Source of the DNA: CAMCVE01 sp039920645
GTDB lineage: Bacteria; Bdellovibrionota; UBA2428
Assembly (NCBI GenBank): GCA_039920645.1
Contig: JBDSDI010000126.1
Span: 1-9,416, forward strand
DNA: 9,416 nucleotides
Direction: 5' to 3'
The position numbers and the translations under genes were made by a program. The notes under the pieces were generated by a model. That model searched no databases, was not told the DNA's origin, and saw only the letters and a program-made list of their open reading frames with translations. Positions 1 to 6,717 of this stretch are shown here, one piece after another (position 1 is the stretch's first letter; every line of letters begins with the position of its first letter).

Positions 1-1
1 C

Positions 2-586
2 GCGAAGTCGCGCGACTGTGTCGACATCAAGTCCTGTCTCGAGACCGTCAGTCAGATCACCGGCCAGAAATATCTGCTGCGCGAAGGCGTCGAGAATAAG
101 AAAGTCGATTTCACTTCCAATCAAGAAATCACCACCGAGAACGCCGACCTGATCATCACCAACGTGCTCATGCTCAACGAGCTCGCGCGTATTCCCACCG
201 GAGAGCCCAACTCCTACTACATTCAGGAATCCAAAGCGGCGCTCCAGGCTCCGATCGCGATCTATGAGGGAAGCCTCGACGCTCCCGCGAAGCTCCCCCG
301 CACCTTCGACATCGTTACGCTCAAATACAAACTCAAAGACGAGTTCAACGCGGCCGACCTCCAAAGGTATCTGACGGACTACCTCCCACGAAACGGACGC
401 GTCTCCGCGATTCCTAATACGGGGTATCTCTTCATTACGGACACCGCGATGAACGTGGCTCGCATCGTTGAAATCTTGAAGGCGGTCGACCAGTCGTATT
501 CGCCTGCCTATAAAAAACAGGTCGAAGCGAAGAGAAGAGAATCTCAAGCAAAAGCGAGGTCGAGCGCGGCGAAGGCGGGCGCTTGA
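2..586 (+). CDS. Secretin N0/N1-domain protein lacking a secretin barrel, 3' part of gene
   Basis: The reading frame is open from position 2 with no start in view, so the 5' end lies outside the window; 194 residues are visible. The segment 'ITGQKYLLREGVENKKVDFTS' resembles the start of the N0 domain of GspD/PilQ-type secretins. From about residue 105 the pattern 'FDIVTLKYKLKDEFNAADLQ', then 'GRVSAIPNTGYLFITDTAMN', then 'ARIVEILKAVD' matches a secretin N1 domain (KH-like fold, with the N-x-L/I-x-I-T-D-T signature). In a full secretin, further N domains and the outer-membrane barrel would follow. Here the protein ends about 25 residues later in a Lys/Arg/Ala-rich tail. A short periplasmic secretin-like or accessory protein is therefore likely. 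Two Cys (residues 6 and 12 of the visible part) could pair. The stop overlaps the next start by 4 bases. The domain call is fairly sure; the role is inferred. Confidence 0.7.
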   Translation, partial: AKSRDCVDIKSCLETVSQITGQKYLLREGVENKKVDFTSNQEITTENADLIITNVLMLNELARIPTGEPNSYYIQESKAALQAPIAIYEGSLDAPAKLPRTFDIVTLKYKLKDEFNAADLQRYLTDYLPRNGRVSAIPNTGYLFITDTAMNVARIVEILKAVDQSYSPAYKKQVEAKRRESQAKARSSAAKAGA

Positions 587-1326
587 AGAAACCGGGGATT
601 CTTCTTCCTCTCGGGATTTTTGCGATCGCTGTGTTCTCGGTTTACGTGGCGGTCGTGAGATTTCGTCGGGACTCTGCGACGATTCATCTCGATCCCCGAG
701 CACGCGCTTATCTCGCAGCTCGTTCCCCGGACTTTCTCTGCGCCGAAGCCACTCAGAAGCTTCTGCCCTATAAGCAAAAGGCTGGCGACGATTTCGAGTT
801 TCCGGATTCACTCATGGTTCTGGCGGAGTGGAAGCCCGCAGAGAGTCTGGAGCTGAGTCGCAAGGACTGGAAAATCCTGCACGTGCTTCCGAACAAGATG
901 AATCAGGAGGAGATGGATCTCGTGTTCTCCTCGCTTTTCAAATGCACATGGTATCAGGGGTTTAAATATTTCCAATTTTTGGCAAAACTCGATGCCACTC
1001 ACCTTTCCAAGGCTCAAACAACTCAAGTGGCCGGCTATCTACGCGCGAATCTCGATCCTCGGTTGAGCGGAGATGCCACGTGCTCGATTCAGTTCTTCCA
1101 GAGGATCTCTCTCATCAAGACTTTGGGAGAAAATCTTCATCCACCCTTGAAGCTGAAAAATTACAGCGCCGAAAAAGTTGAAGCCCTGCGCGTCGACCTG
1201 AACAGCCTGATTAAGAAGAATGCACGCGTGTCGCGGGCGGACGTGAATCTTCAAGAAGAAATTGCCGTTCTGGAAAACTCCGATAGAAACTATGAGAAAC
1301 TTGCGCTTAAATTATTTGCTCCATGA
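583..1326 (+). CDS. Membrane-anchored protein of unknown function (TTG start)
   Basis: I do not recognise the family. The 247-residue product begins 'MKKPGILLPLGIFAIAVFSVYVAVVRFRR': a short basic start, one hydrophobic segment at about residues 5-25, then Arg residues. That suggests an N-terminal anchor with the rest in the periplasm, although the flanking charges leave the orientation open. The remainder looks soluble and mostly helical, with three Cys (53, 121, 167). The start is TTG at 583, which shares bases with the TGA stop of the preceding gene (TTGA); a weak purine-rich GAAGG lies about 7 bases upstream. The stop in turn overlaps the next ATG (ATGA), so all three genes are probably co-transcribed and translationally coupled. 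Partnership with the secretin-like protein upstream is an inference from context only. Confidence 0.7.
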   Translation: MKKPGILLPLGIFAIAVFSVYVAVVRFRRDSATIHLDPRARAYLAARSPDFLCAEATQKLLPYKQKAGDDFEFPDSLMVLAEWKPAESLELSRKDWKILHVLPNKMNQEEMDLVFSSLFKCTWYQGFKYFQFLAKLDATHLSKAQTTQVAGYLRANLDPRLSGDATCSIQFFQRISLIKTLGENLHPPLKLKNYSAEKVEALRVDLNSLIKKNARVSRADVNLQEEIAVLENSDRNYEKLALKLFAP

Positions 1327-1952
1327 CCCCAAAATCCACGATCTCCAAGCTCGGCGAAGTCACCAGCGCATCCGTCGAAAAGCACACCAAAAAAAGCTGG
1401 GATCGGTGGATTCCGATTCTCGAGAAGGCCGGTGCTCGAGCGATGGAGCACGCCGAGCTCGTCGAGTTTCTCGCCAACAAGCACAAGCTCAGTCCCTGGT
1501 GGCGCCAGATCGTCGCGATGTGTTTCGAGATTTATTCCGGCAAACGTATTCCCGGCCAGAACCTTAAAGGCAAGTATACGCTCACGTCTACAAAGGCCTT
1601 GGCTTGCGACGTGAAAGCGGCATGGCTTTTCATTCTTGCCGAAGAAGGTCAGCGTCTCTGGCTGAATCCGCTTTTCCCCGTGACCTTAATTCCCGGCAAC
1701 CACTTCGAGACGCGCGACGGGATCTTCGGCGAAGTACGCACGATGAAAATCGCGCGTCGCTTGCGCATGTCCTGGCAAGATCCCGACTTTGAGAAGGCGA
1801 CGGTTCTTCAGCTGCATTTCGTGCCTCGCCCCAAAGGGCGGTGCCTCGTAGTCTTCAGTCACGAGGGTCTCGTCACCGCGAGGTACAAATCCGCTCTGAA
1901 GGAAAAATGGAAAAAGGCCCTTCAGGATATCGCTGAAGCGATCGAATCCTGA
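1323..1952 (+). CDS. DUF4287-like plus AHSA1/SRPBCC-like protein
   Basis: The product has 209 residues in two parts. Residues about 15-80 ('SVEKHTKKSWDRWIPILEKAGARAMEHAELVEFL...WWRQIVAMCFEIYSGKR') match the small DUF4287-like module: a conserved Thr/Lys/Trp helix, the 'KAGAR' turn, and 'WW.Q' before a helix. Residues about 85-209 resemble an AHSA1/START-like (SRPBCC) domain, a hydrophobic-cavity fold that often carries this module at its N-terminus: 'LTSTKALACDVKAAWLFI' is the first strand and helix, 'RRLRMSWQDP' and 'TVLQLHFVPRPKGRCLVVFSHEGL' are strands, and 'KEKWKKALQDIAEAIE' is the closing helix. There is no signal peptide, so it is cytoplasmic; the ligand is unknown. It is the last gene of the three-gene unit, and its final codons form the left arm of the terminator hairpin. 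Family call good, function unknown. Confidence 0.8.
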   Translation: MTPKSTISKLGEVTSASVEKHTKKSWDRWIPILEKAGARAMEHAELVEFLANKHKLSPWWRQIVAMCFEIYSGKRIPGQNLKGKYTLTSTKALACDVKAAWLFILAEEGQRLWLNPLFPVTLIPGNHFETRDGIFGEVRTMKIARRLRMSWQDPDFEKATVLQLHFVPRPKGRCLVVFSHEGLVTARYKSALKEKWKKALQDIAEAIES

Positions 1953-1961
1953 AGGGCCTTT
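1913..1961. terminator. Bidirectional hairpin terminator between convergent genes
   Basis: Bases 1913-1928 (AAAGGCCCTTCAGGAT) and 1946-1961 (ATCCTGAAGGGCCTTT) are perfect 16-bp complements. The 17-base loop contains a second 5-bp stem (ATCGC at 1929-1933 with GCGAT at 1938-1942), leaving a 3-base bulge. The minus-strand side, serving prc, ends in five T; the plus-strand side has only three T inside the stem, so it should work best for prc. The left arm lies inside the preceding gene and the right arm covers its TGA stop. Confidence 0.85.
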
Positions 1962-1981
1962 CGGTTAAGAGCTAGATACGT

Positions 1982-4027
1982 TTAGTTCGTGGGAGCGGAG
2001 CTGATGGATTTGGCGTTGCCCACCGAGACGGCACCGGCCGAAGGATTTTGAATCTCAACGAGATCGGCGAGAACGTTTAGCGACTCGTCGACGTAAGGAC
2101 GTTGCATGTCCTCGATACGTTGACGGAAGGATTTGTCTTCTTCTTCCTTCTTCTTCTTGTCCGCTTTGTCCGCCTTCTCTTTCTTCATGAGTTCGGCGAG
2201 CTTGACGGTTCCACCGTCATTCTTATTCATTTCTTTGATATCCTTTTCGATTTCCTTGAACTTCTCGTTCGAAGAGACGCGCGACTTGGAAAGCTTCGCG
2301 AGCGAAGCGGCCACCTTAGGTGTGATTGCGGTCCATGCGTTCGCGCCGACGTCGTTGATGTCCTTCGATTTGAAGGGGTTGATCTTCAAAGGAGGGAGCG
2401 CGTTGTCGAGATGCTTTTCGCCAAGGTCGTCCGTACTGAGGGTCGAGGGAAGTACGACGTGGCCCTTGACGCCGATGAACTGCGTCGATTGACCGCCCGG
2501 AACGAAGAACATTCCGGTGGTGACTTTCATCGATCCCAGATCGGGGGGAAGGTCGAGAACGGCTTGGACGCTGCCCTTCCCGAAAGTATTGTCGCCGCCC
2601 ACGATGAGCGCACGGTTGTAATCGTTCATCGCGCCGGCCAAAATCTCCGAAGCCGATGCCGAAGCGCGACTTGTAAGAACCACGAGGGGCTTGGCGAATT
2701 GGGTCAGCGGATCGCGGTCCCGCAGGATGTTGATGTCTTTGCGCGAATTGAGGGTCGCGACGATCGCGCCTTCCTTGATGAAGAGGCCGGAGATACGCAC
2801 GGCATCTTCGAGGAGCCCGCCGCCGTTGCGCGCGAGGTTCAGCACGAGGCCGTCCACTTTCTTCTCGTTCGCTTCTTCAAGAAGCTTCTTCACGTCGTTG
2901 TAGGCCGAGCGGCCGCCAGGTTCGGGGGCGCCGTAAAAGCTCGGAAGATCCAGGACCGCGAGTTTGAGCTTGCGCCCGCCCTTGGTCGTGCGGTCGAAGT
3001 AATCGATACGCGCGGCTTGTTCCTTGAGATCGATCTTATCGCGCACGATACTCACTTCGAAACGTTTCATGCCGTCACCTTCTTTGCGAAGAATCGTGAG
3101 TTTGACGGTCGTTCCTCTTTTTCCGCGGATCAGACGGACGACGTCTTTCAAGTCCATATCCATAAGCTGAGTGGGGGGACTCTTCGGATCCTGGGCGACG
3201 GCGATGATCTTATCCTTGGGGATAAGAACTTTGGCGCGGTCGGCGGCTCCGCCGGGAATGATTTCTTCGACGACGGTATAGCCATCGCTCGAGCTGAGCG
3301 AAGCGCCGATGCCGTCGAGCGAAAGGGTCATGTCGATCTTGAAGTCTTCGTCGCGTTCTTTGGAGAAGTAATTCGTGTGCGGATCAAGCGCGCCGGTGAA
3401 AGCATCGATGAAGCTGACGAGTTTGTCTTCGTCCTTACGTTCTTTCACACGTTTCACATTGAGGTCATAACGGTGAATAAGCTTCTCACGCGCTTCTTTG
3501 AGCGTCGTATCGGCACCAAGGTAGTTCCAGACCTGGAAGTGGATCGAGCGGCGTAGAAGCTCCGCTTTCTCGGCTTCGTTCTTGGGGAACTCCCGCTTGT
3601 CGGGATTAAGGACGAGCTCGATGGTCTCGTCGATCTTGAACTTATCGTCGCCGAGCAGCTTCTTCGCAGTGGCGGCATTCTCTTCGACGCGCTTCTGGAT
3701 CACGTCCTGAATGCGATCAAGAGCTTGGCAGTCGCCATTTCTCAAACCGAGAAAGAGTTTCTGCACGTCTTTCTTGATCGCAACGACGTCAGACTGAAGA
3801 AGGAGCATCTTCGTCGGGTCGAGCTGCTTGATGAACTGATCCATCGTGCGCGCTTGGAGTTCCGGTGTCAGGCTCTTGTGCACGATGTGCTGCGTGAGGT
3901 AGGCCTTGAAAAGTTCAGGCACCGTTTTACAGCTGAGTTGGTAATTGGCGAAAGCCGGAGTGGCAATGAGACTTGCACCCGAGAAAGCCGCCACGAACAG
4001 GGAACGTTTGATCATCTTAAGCATCAT
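1982..4027 (-). CDS. prc: Tail-specific protease Prc (C-terminal processing peptidase, S41A)
   Basis: This is a periplasmic serine protease of the Prc/Tsp type, which degrades or trims proteins from their C-terminus. From ATG at 4027 the product has 681 residues, about the length of E. coli Prc. It begins with a Sec signal peptide (MMLKMIKRSLFVAAFSGASL, then ATPAFA before NY). An N-terminal helical domain is followed by a PDZ domain at about residues 235-330 ('LDGIGASLSSSDGYTVVEEI...GGAADRA'). The S41 core has 'LNLARNGGG', the 'RASASASEILAGAMNDYNRA' serine motif (predicted nucleophile Ser458, the middle Ser) and 'NTFGKGSVQ' (predicted Lys484). The C-terminal part fits the Prc-specific DUF3340 region and holds a Lys/Glu/Asp-rich stretch near residues 610-632. 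GGAGG at 4040-4044 lies 12 bases before the chosen ATG. The frame stays open to 4153, but those extra codons cross the intergenic region and lack a ribosome site. Confidence 0.95.
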   Translation of the reverse strand: MMLKMIKRSLFVAAFSGASLIATPAFANYQLSCKTVPELFKAYLTQHIVHKSLTPELQARTMDQFIKQLDPTKMLLLQSDVVAIKKDVQKLFLGLRNGDCQALDRIQDVIQKRVEENAATAKKLLGDDKFKIDETIELVLNPDKREFPKNEAEKAELLRRSIHFQVWNYLGADTTLKEAREKLIHRYDLNVKRVKERKDEDKLVSFIDAFTGALDPHTNYFSKERDEDFKIDMTLSLDGIGASLSSSDGYTVVEEIIPGGAADRAKVLIPKDKIIAVAQDPKSPPTQLMDMDLKDVVRLIRGKRGTTVKLTILRKEGDGMKRFEVSIVRDKIDLKEQAARIDYFDRTTKGGRKLKLAVLDLPSFYGAPEPGGRSAYNDVKKLLEEANEKKVDGLVLNLARNGGGLLEDAVRISGLFIKEGAIVATLNSRKDINILRDRDPLTQFAKPLVVLTSRASASASEILAGAMNDYNRALIVGGDNTFGKGSVQAVLDLPPDLGSMKVTTGMFFVPGGQSTQFIGVKGHVVLPSTLSTDDLGEKHLDNALPPLKINPFKSKDINDVGANAWTAITPKVAASLAKLSKSRVSSNEKFKEIEKDIKEMNKNDGGTVKLAELMKKEKADKADKKKKEEEDKSFRQRIEDMQRPYVDESLNVLADLVEIQNPSAGAVSVGNAKSISSAPTN

Positions 4028-4055
4028 GACAAGAATGGTCCTCCAAAGAGATCTT

Positions 4056-4084
4056 AGTTTATCCCTCAATAAGGGGGTGCCCAA
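4056..4084 (-). promoter_or_regulatory. Putative prc promoter
   Basis: On the minus strand TTGGGC (4084-4079) and TAAACT (4061-4056) are 17 bases apart, matching four of six consensus positions each. Transcription would start near 4049, just ahead of the GGAGG ribosome site at 4044-4040. Runs of five G and five C (plus strand 4074-4078 and 4093-4097) around the -35 box form a weak dyad. The boxes are only moderate, so this is tentative. Confidence 0.35.
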
Positions 4085-4113
4085 GCTAAGGTCCCCCGAA
4101 ATCCCTACGTTAT

Positions 4114-4142
4114 TTGATTGGTCGCCGAGCACCGTGTAAAAG
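4114..4142 (+). promoter_or_regulatory. Putative exonuclease III promoter, possibly leaderless
   Basis: TTGATT (4114-4119) and TAAAAG (4137-4142) are 17 bases apart and match four of six consensus positions each. Initiation would fall within a few bases of the ATG at 4152, and no Shine-Dalgarno sequence precedes that ATG, so a leaderless message is possible. This is tentative. Confidence 0.3.
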
Positions 4143-4151
4143 CGCCACATC

Positions 4152-4919
4152 ATGAGAATCGCCGCCTGGAACGTGAACGGAATTCGCTCTTGCTGCCAGA
4201 AAGGTCTGGCCGATTGGATGCAACGCGAGAACTTCGAAGCGATTCTTTTGCAGGAAGTCCGTGCCGATTCCCACCAAATTCCTGATGAAATTCAAGATCT
4301 TGGACAGTATTATCAGTATTGGAATGCGGCCACCTCGAAAAAGGGTTACTCCGGTACGGGGATTCTAACGCACGAGGAGGCCCTGCAATCGATCGCGGGC
4401 ATAGGCGTCGAGGAATTCGATATCGAAGGACGCGTGCTCTCTGTTGAGCTGTCGAAACTTTGGCTCGTGAGCGCGTATTTTCCCAACAGTCAGGACGGCG
4501 GCAAGCGCATCGACTACAAAATCGCGTTCTGCAAAGCGATGCAGAAATGGCTCAACAAACTTCGAGACACCGGCAAACCCGTCGTGCTCGCGGGCGACTT
4601 CAACATCGCGCATGAGGATATCGATCTCGCGCGTCCCAACGACAATCACGATTCGCCGGGCTTCCTGCCTGCGGAACGCAAGTGGATGACGGCGTTCATC
4701 GATTCGGGATGGACGGACACCTACCGCGCGCTTCATCCCGACAAAGTCGAATACAGCTGGTGGAGTGCGCGTACGCGCGCGCGCGAGCGCAACGTCGGCT
4801 GGCGCATTGACTATCACACGGTTCACAAAGACGATCTCTATTTGGTGACCGGAGCGTCCATTCAGACGGACGTGATGGGATCGGATCACTGCCCGGTGGT
4901 CGTCGAGTTGAAACTGTAA
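4152..4919 (+). CDS. xth: Exodeoxyribonuclease III (XthA/ExoA family)
   Basis: This is a base-excision repair enzyme: an AP endonuclease and 3'-phosphodiesterase/3'-5' exonuclease acting on duplex DNA in the cytoplasm with Mg2+. The 255-residue product covers the whole endonuclease/exonuclease/phosphatase fold and has every signature in order: 'WNVNG' (Asn7), 'LLQEVRAD' (metal-binding Glu35), 'SAYFPNSQ' (Tyr109), 'LAGDFNIAH' (Asp149, Asn151), 'YSWWSAR...GWRIDY' (Asp220) and 'MGSDHCPVV' (Asp245-His246). Length is usual for the family. The ATG is at 4152; the alternative minus-strand prc frame overlaps this start only if extended upstream, which I reject. It stands alone and faces the PL3-like gene across 66 bases. 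TAA at 4917 is followed directly by TAG. Exact subfamily (XthA versus ExoA) is not resolved. Confidence 0.95.
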   Translation: MRIAAWNVNGIRSCCQKGLADWMQRENFEAILLQEVRADSHQIPDEIQDLGQYYQYWNAATSKKGYSGTGILTHEEALQSIAGIGVEEFDIEGRVLSVELSKLWLVSAYFPNSQDGGKRIDYKIAFCKAMQKWLNKLRDTGKPVVLAGDFNIAHEDIDLARPNDNHDSPGFLPAERKWMTAFIDSGWTDTYRALHPDKVEYSWWSARTRARERNVGWRIDYHTVHKDDLYLVTGASIQTDVMGSDHCPVVVELKL

Positions 4920-4985
4920 TAGTCCGCAACGGAAGGGATGCTCAGGCACGAAGGGTGTGCCCGCGACACACTTTACGGGACTGGT

Positions 4986-5867
4986 CTACTTGGTGACGAT
5001 CTTGCCGCCGTCTTCTTCGCAGAGAGTCTGCTTCACGTTTTTCAGGGAGCCCACGCCCCAGTTATCGAGAAGGCCCTTCTTCTGCGCAAGCAAGTGACAG
5101 TCTCCCGTGTCGTGGGAGTTGTTCTCAGAAATAACGTAGGAGCGCTCCGTCTCGGAGCGGATAGCGCGCTTGGTCTGGTAGAAGTCATTGTCGCGGACTT
5201 CCACGTTATGCCCCCAATTCGCAAGGATTGCGGATCGGGCGTAGTAGAACTTGTTGTTCAAGATCTTTACATTGTTGGCGCTGTTCATTTGTAAGCACTT
5301 GTCGTTGCAGAACCAGAACTGAGAGTTGGTGATCGTGACGTTTTCTTTAATGGTGATCGCATCTTCTTCGACGTCGCGCATGATGACATTGTCGATGATA
5401 TTATTCTTAGTCGTGTGAATGCCGTCGAGCGCGCATTCGATCTGCATATTCTTCAGAGTCGCGCCGTCTTGGAGTTCGAACATCGCAGGCATGTGCTCCG
5501 AAATTTCCTCGGGAGCGAAACAGATATCCTTGTAGTCGCGCCCGTCCCCCTTTGCCTTCCAGGTATAGAGACAGCCGCCGCCGTCGAAGATGCCGGTGAC
5601 CTTGATCGTTGAAGTTACAATCTTGATGCATGAGGGTTTCGCGGGAAGCGAATACTTCGCAACGGTGTATCCAGCACCAGGACGATACGCGTAGCCTTCG
5701 TAAGCGTCATCTTTTTGAGGGTCGTAGCCCGAATTGGGAAGCGCGGCTTCGAGATCACTCCCGGGAGCTGTGCCGCCACTCGCGAGAACGGAGGGCGAAC
5801 TGACGCCCATCGTGCTGAGAAAAAGAAGTGAAAGTATTTTGCTGGAACGCGCGAAAGTAAGGAACAT
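4986..5867 (-). CDS. Exported pectate lyase-like protein (PL3-type beta-helix)
   Basis: The 293-residue product starts at ATG 5867, with GGAGG at 5873-5877 five bases upstream; a TTG four codons earlier overlaps that ribosome site. It has a Sec signal peptide (hydrophobic core, then 'SVLA' before SGG, cut near residue 29). The region from residue about 90 matches polysaccharide lyase family 3: 'FDGGG', 'FELQDGATLKNMQI', 'DGIHT' (148-151), 'EEDAITIK' (acidic pair 168-169) and 'CNDKCLQMN' (Asp189-Lys190), then repeated Asn-rich turns of a right-handed beta-helix. PL3 enzymes cleave polygalacturonate with Ca2+. The family's later 'GKLYRSCGN' block, which carries a catalytic Lys and Arg, reads 'SAILANWGH' here, so activity is doubtful. 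Eight Cys suggest disulfides. The fold call is good; the substrate is unknown. Confidence 0.8.
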   Translation of the reverse strand: MFLTFARSSKILSLLFLSTMGVSSPSVLASGGTAPGSDLEAALPNSGYDPQKDDAYEGYAYRPGAGYTVAKYSLPAKPSCIKIVTSTIKVTGIFDGGGCLYTWKAKGDGRDYKDICFAPEEISEHMPAMFELQDGATLKNMQIECALDGIHTTKNNIIDNVIMRDVEEDAITIKENVTITNSQFWFCNDKCLQMNSANNVKILNNKFYYARSAILANWGHNVEVRDNDFYQTKRAIRSETERSYVISENNSHDTGDCHLLAQKKGLLDNWGVGSLKNVKQTLCEEDGGKIVTK

Positions 5868-5920
5868 CTGAGCCTCCAAAAGCTAATTCGAACTGAATAG
5901 AGTCCTGCCCGTTTAGACGC

Positions 5921-5935
5921 CGCTGGTCTCCAGCG
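5921..5935. repeat. Perfect 6-bp dyad CGCTGG-TCT-CCAGCG
   Basis: CGCTGG (5921-5926) and CCAGCG (5930-5935) are exact inverted copies around TCT. The dyad lies between the transposase stop and the PL3-like gene start. No T run follows it on either strand, so it is not a terminator. It could be an operator or a 5'-end hairpin of the PL3-like message. Confidence 0.45.
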
Positions 5936-5941
5936 AGAATC

Positions 5942-5971
5942 ACAATAACATAACCAAGCTGTGACCGTTAA
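5942..5971 (-). promoter_or_regulatory. Possible promoter of the PL3-like gene
   Basis: On the minus strand TTAACG (5971-5966) and TATTGT (5947-5942) are 18 bases apart, four of six matches each. Initiation near 5935 would put the 5921-5935 dyad at the very start of a leader of about 70 bases. Weak boxes, so low confidence. Confidence 0.25.
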
Positions 5972-5993
5972 GCTCTGCGCAAGTGGGTGAGTT

Positions 5994-6701
5994 CTAAACC
6001 GTTCGTGGTCCTATCCTGAGCCCGGTTTCGAGTTCCGGTCCGAGCGCTTCGCTTATCTCGCTCAAGACGCGGTTGCGGATTTCCTGGCTCGGAAGAGCGA
6101 GGGTGAATTTTGTGCTGAGAAATCCCAGAGCTTCAAGGGTGTTGAGTTTGACGTAGGCAAGGACGGAGTTGAAGTCTTGGCCCCAGCTGACGATGCGCGT
6201 GAAGGGGCGCTGGCTCCAGAAGCTTTCGCGGACGGGAAGTGTCGGCCTGTCGCGAGGAGTGGCTTTCGAGTTCTCGACGCCCGGTTTGAGATAAGTATCC
6301 CATTTTTTTGCGCGGCCTCGTTCAGCTCCGAGCATCTTGCGGGCGATGAGACCGCAGGATCCCCTGAGGAAGTTTTGTAAGCCGCGACGCTGGGTGAATC
6401 TGACGAGGAGATGGAGATGATTGCCGGCGTTGGCCACGCGGTAGATTTTCACACCGTGTTTGCGGCCGAGCTTGATGAGCGTGTTTTTAATGACGCGCTC
6501 GTGCCGGAGCATCGAGCGATCGTTCTTGGCCCCGTCACTTCTCAAAACGATGTGAAGAGCTTGTTTGGAAGAGAGCGGCCGCGAGATTTTTGCATGCGAG
6601 CTTTTCAGGAGAGAGCCCCCGAAGCTCAGCTGCTTCTTGAATTCGAGGCCGGGCAGGGCCGCTTGTTTTGCGGTCGCTCTCGTCGCGTTTGAAGTGCCCA
6701 C
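5994..6701 (-). CDS. Y1/HUH transposase, REP-associated (RAYT-like)
   Basis: This 235-residue protein belongs to the IS200/TnpA-like Y1 group, which cuts single-stranded DNA next to hairpins through a 5'-phosphotyrosine. After a basic N-terminus it has 'LHIVLRS' (residues 49-55), the metal-binding HUH motif 'GNHLHLLVRF' (His95, His97), and the helix 'FNSVLAYVKLNTLEALGF' whose Tyr183 is the likely nucleophile. 'FWSQRPFTRIVSWG' lies between, as in REP-associated tyrosine transposases. All catalytic motifs appear intact. The only upstream start is GTG at 6701, directly preceded by an in-frame TGA, and there is no clear Shine-Dalgarno; a good promoter ends just before it. No tnpB or matching terminal repeats are visible, which favours a single-copy RAYT-type gene over an active insertion sequence. 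Confidence 0.85.
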   Translation of the reverse strand: MGTSNATRATAKQAALPGLEFKKQLSFGGSLLKSSHAKISRPLSSKQALHIVLRSDGAKNDRSMLRHERVIKNTLIKLGRKHGVKIYRVANAGNHLHLLVRFTQRRGLQNFLRGSCGLIARKMLGAERGRAKKWDTYLKPGVENSKATPRDRPTLPVRESFWSQRPFTRIVSWGQDFNSVLAYVKLNTLEALGFLSTKFTLALPSQEIRNRVLSEISEALGPELETGLRIGPRTV

Positions 6702-6717
6702 TCACAAAATCTAACAT
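6689..6717 (+). promoter_or_regulatory. Possible promoter of the DUF155 gene
   Basis: TTGAAG (6689-6694) and TAACAT (6712-6717) are 17 bases apart, four of six matches each. It overlaps the oppositely directed transposase promoter. It would give a leader of about 160 bases before the chosen start at 6885, or a near-leaderless message for the in-frame ATG at 6729. Tentative. Confidence 0.3.

Noticed and set aside
2102..3556. A 484-codon open frame on the plus strand inside prc
   Set aside because: It lies fully antisense to a protease gene with clear catalytic motifs, has no ribosome site, and its product has no recognisable fold. It is a by-product of prc codon use.
4028..4153. Start of prc at ATG 4153 (723 residues)
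   Set aside because: The extra 42 residues would bury the signal peptide, lack a ribosome site and overlap the divergent gene's start. ATG 4027 gives the usual Prc length.
4365..4949. A 194-codon minus-strand frame opposite exonuclease III
   Set aside because: It mirrors a gene with all family motifs and has an unnatural Arg/Val/His-rich composition, so it is a shadow.
4920..4985. Hairpins between exonuclease III and the PL3-like gene (AGTCC/GGACT outer, GGCAC/GTGCC inner)
   Set aside because: The stems are only 5 bp, with no T run on either strand. They may help end transcription, but the evidence is too weak for a terminator call.
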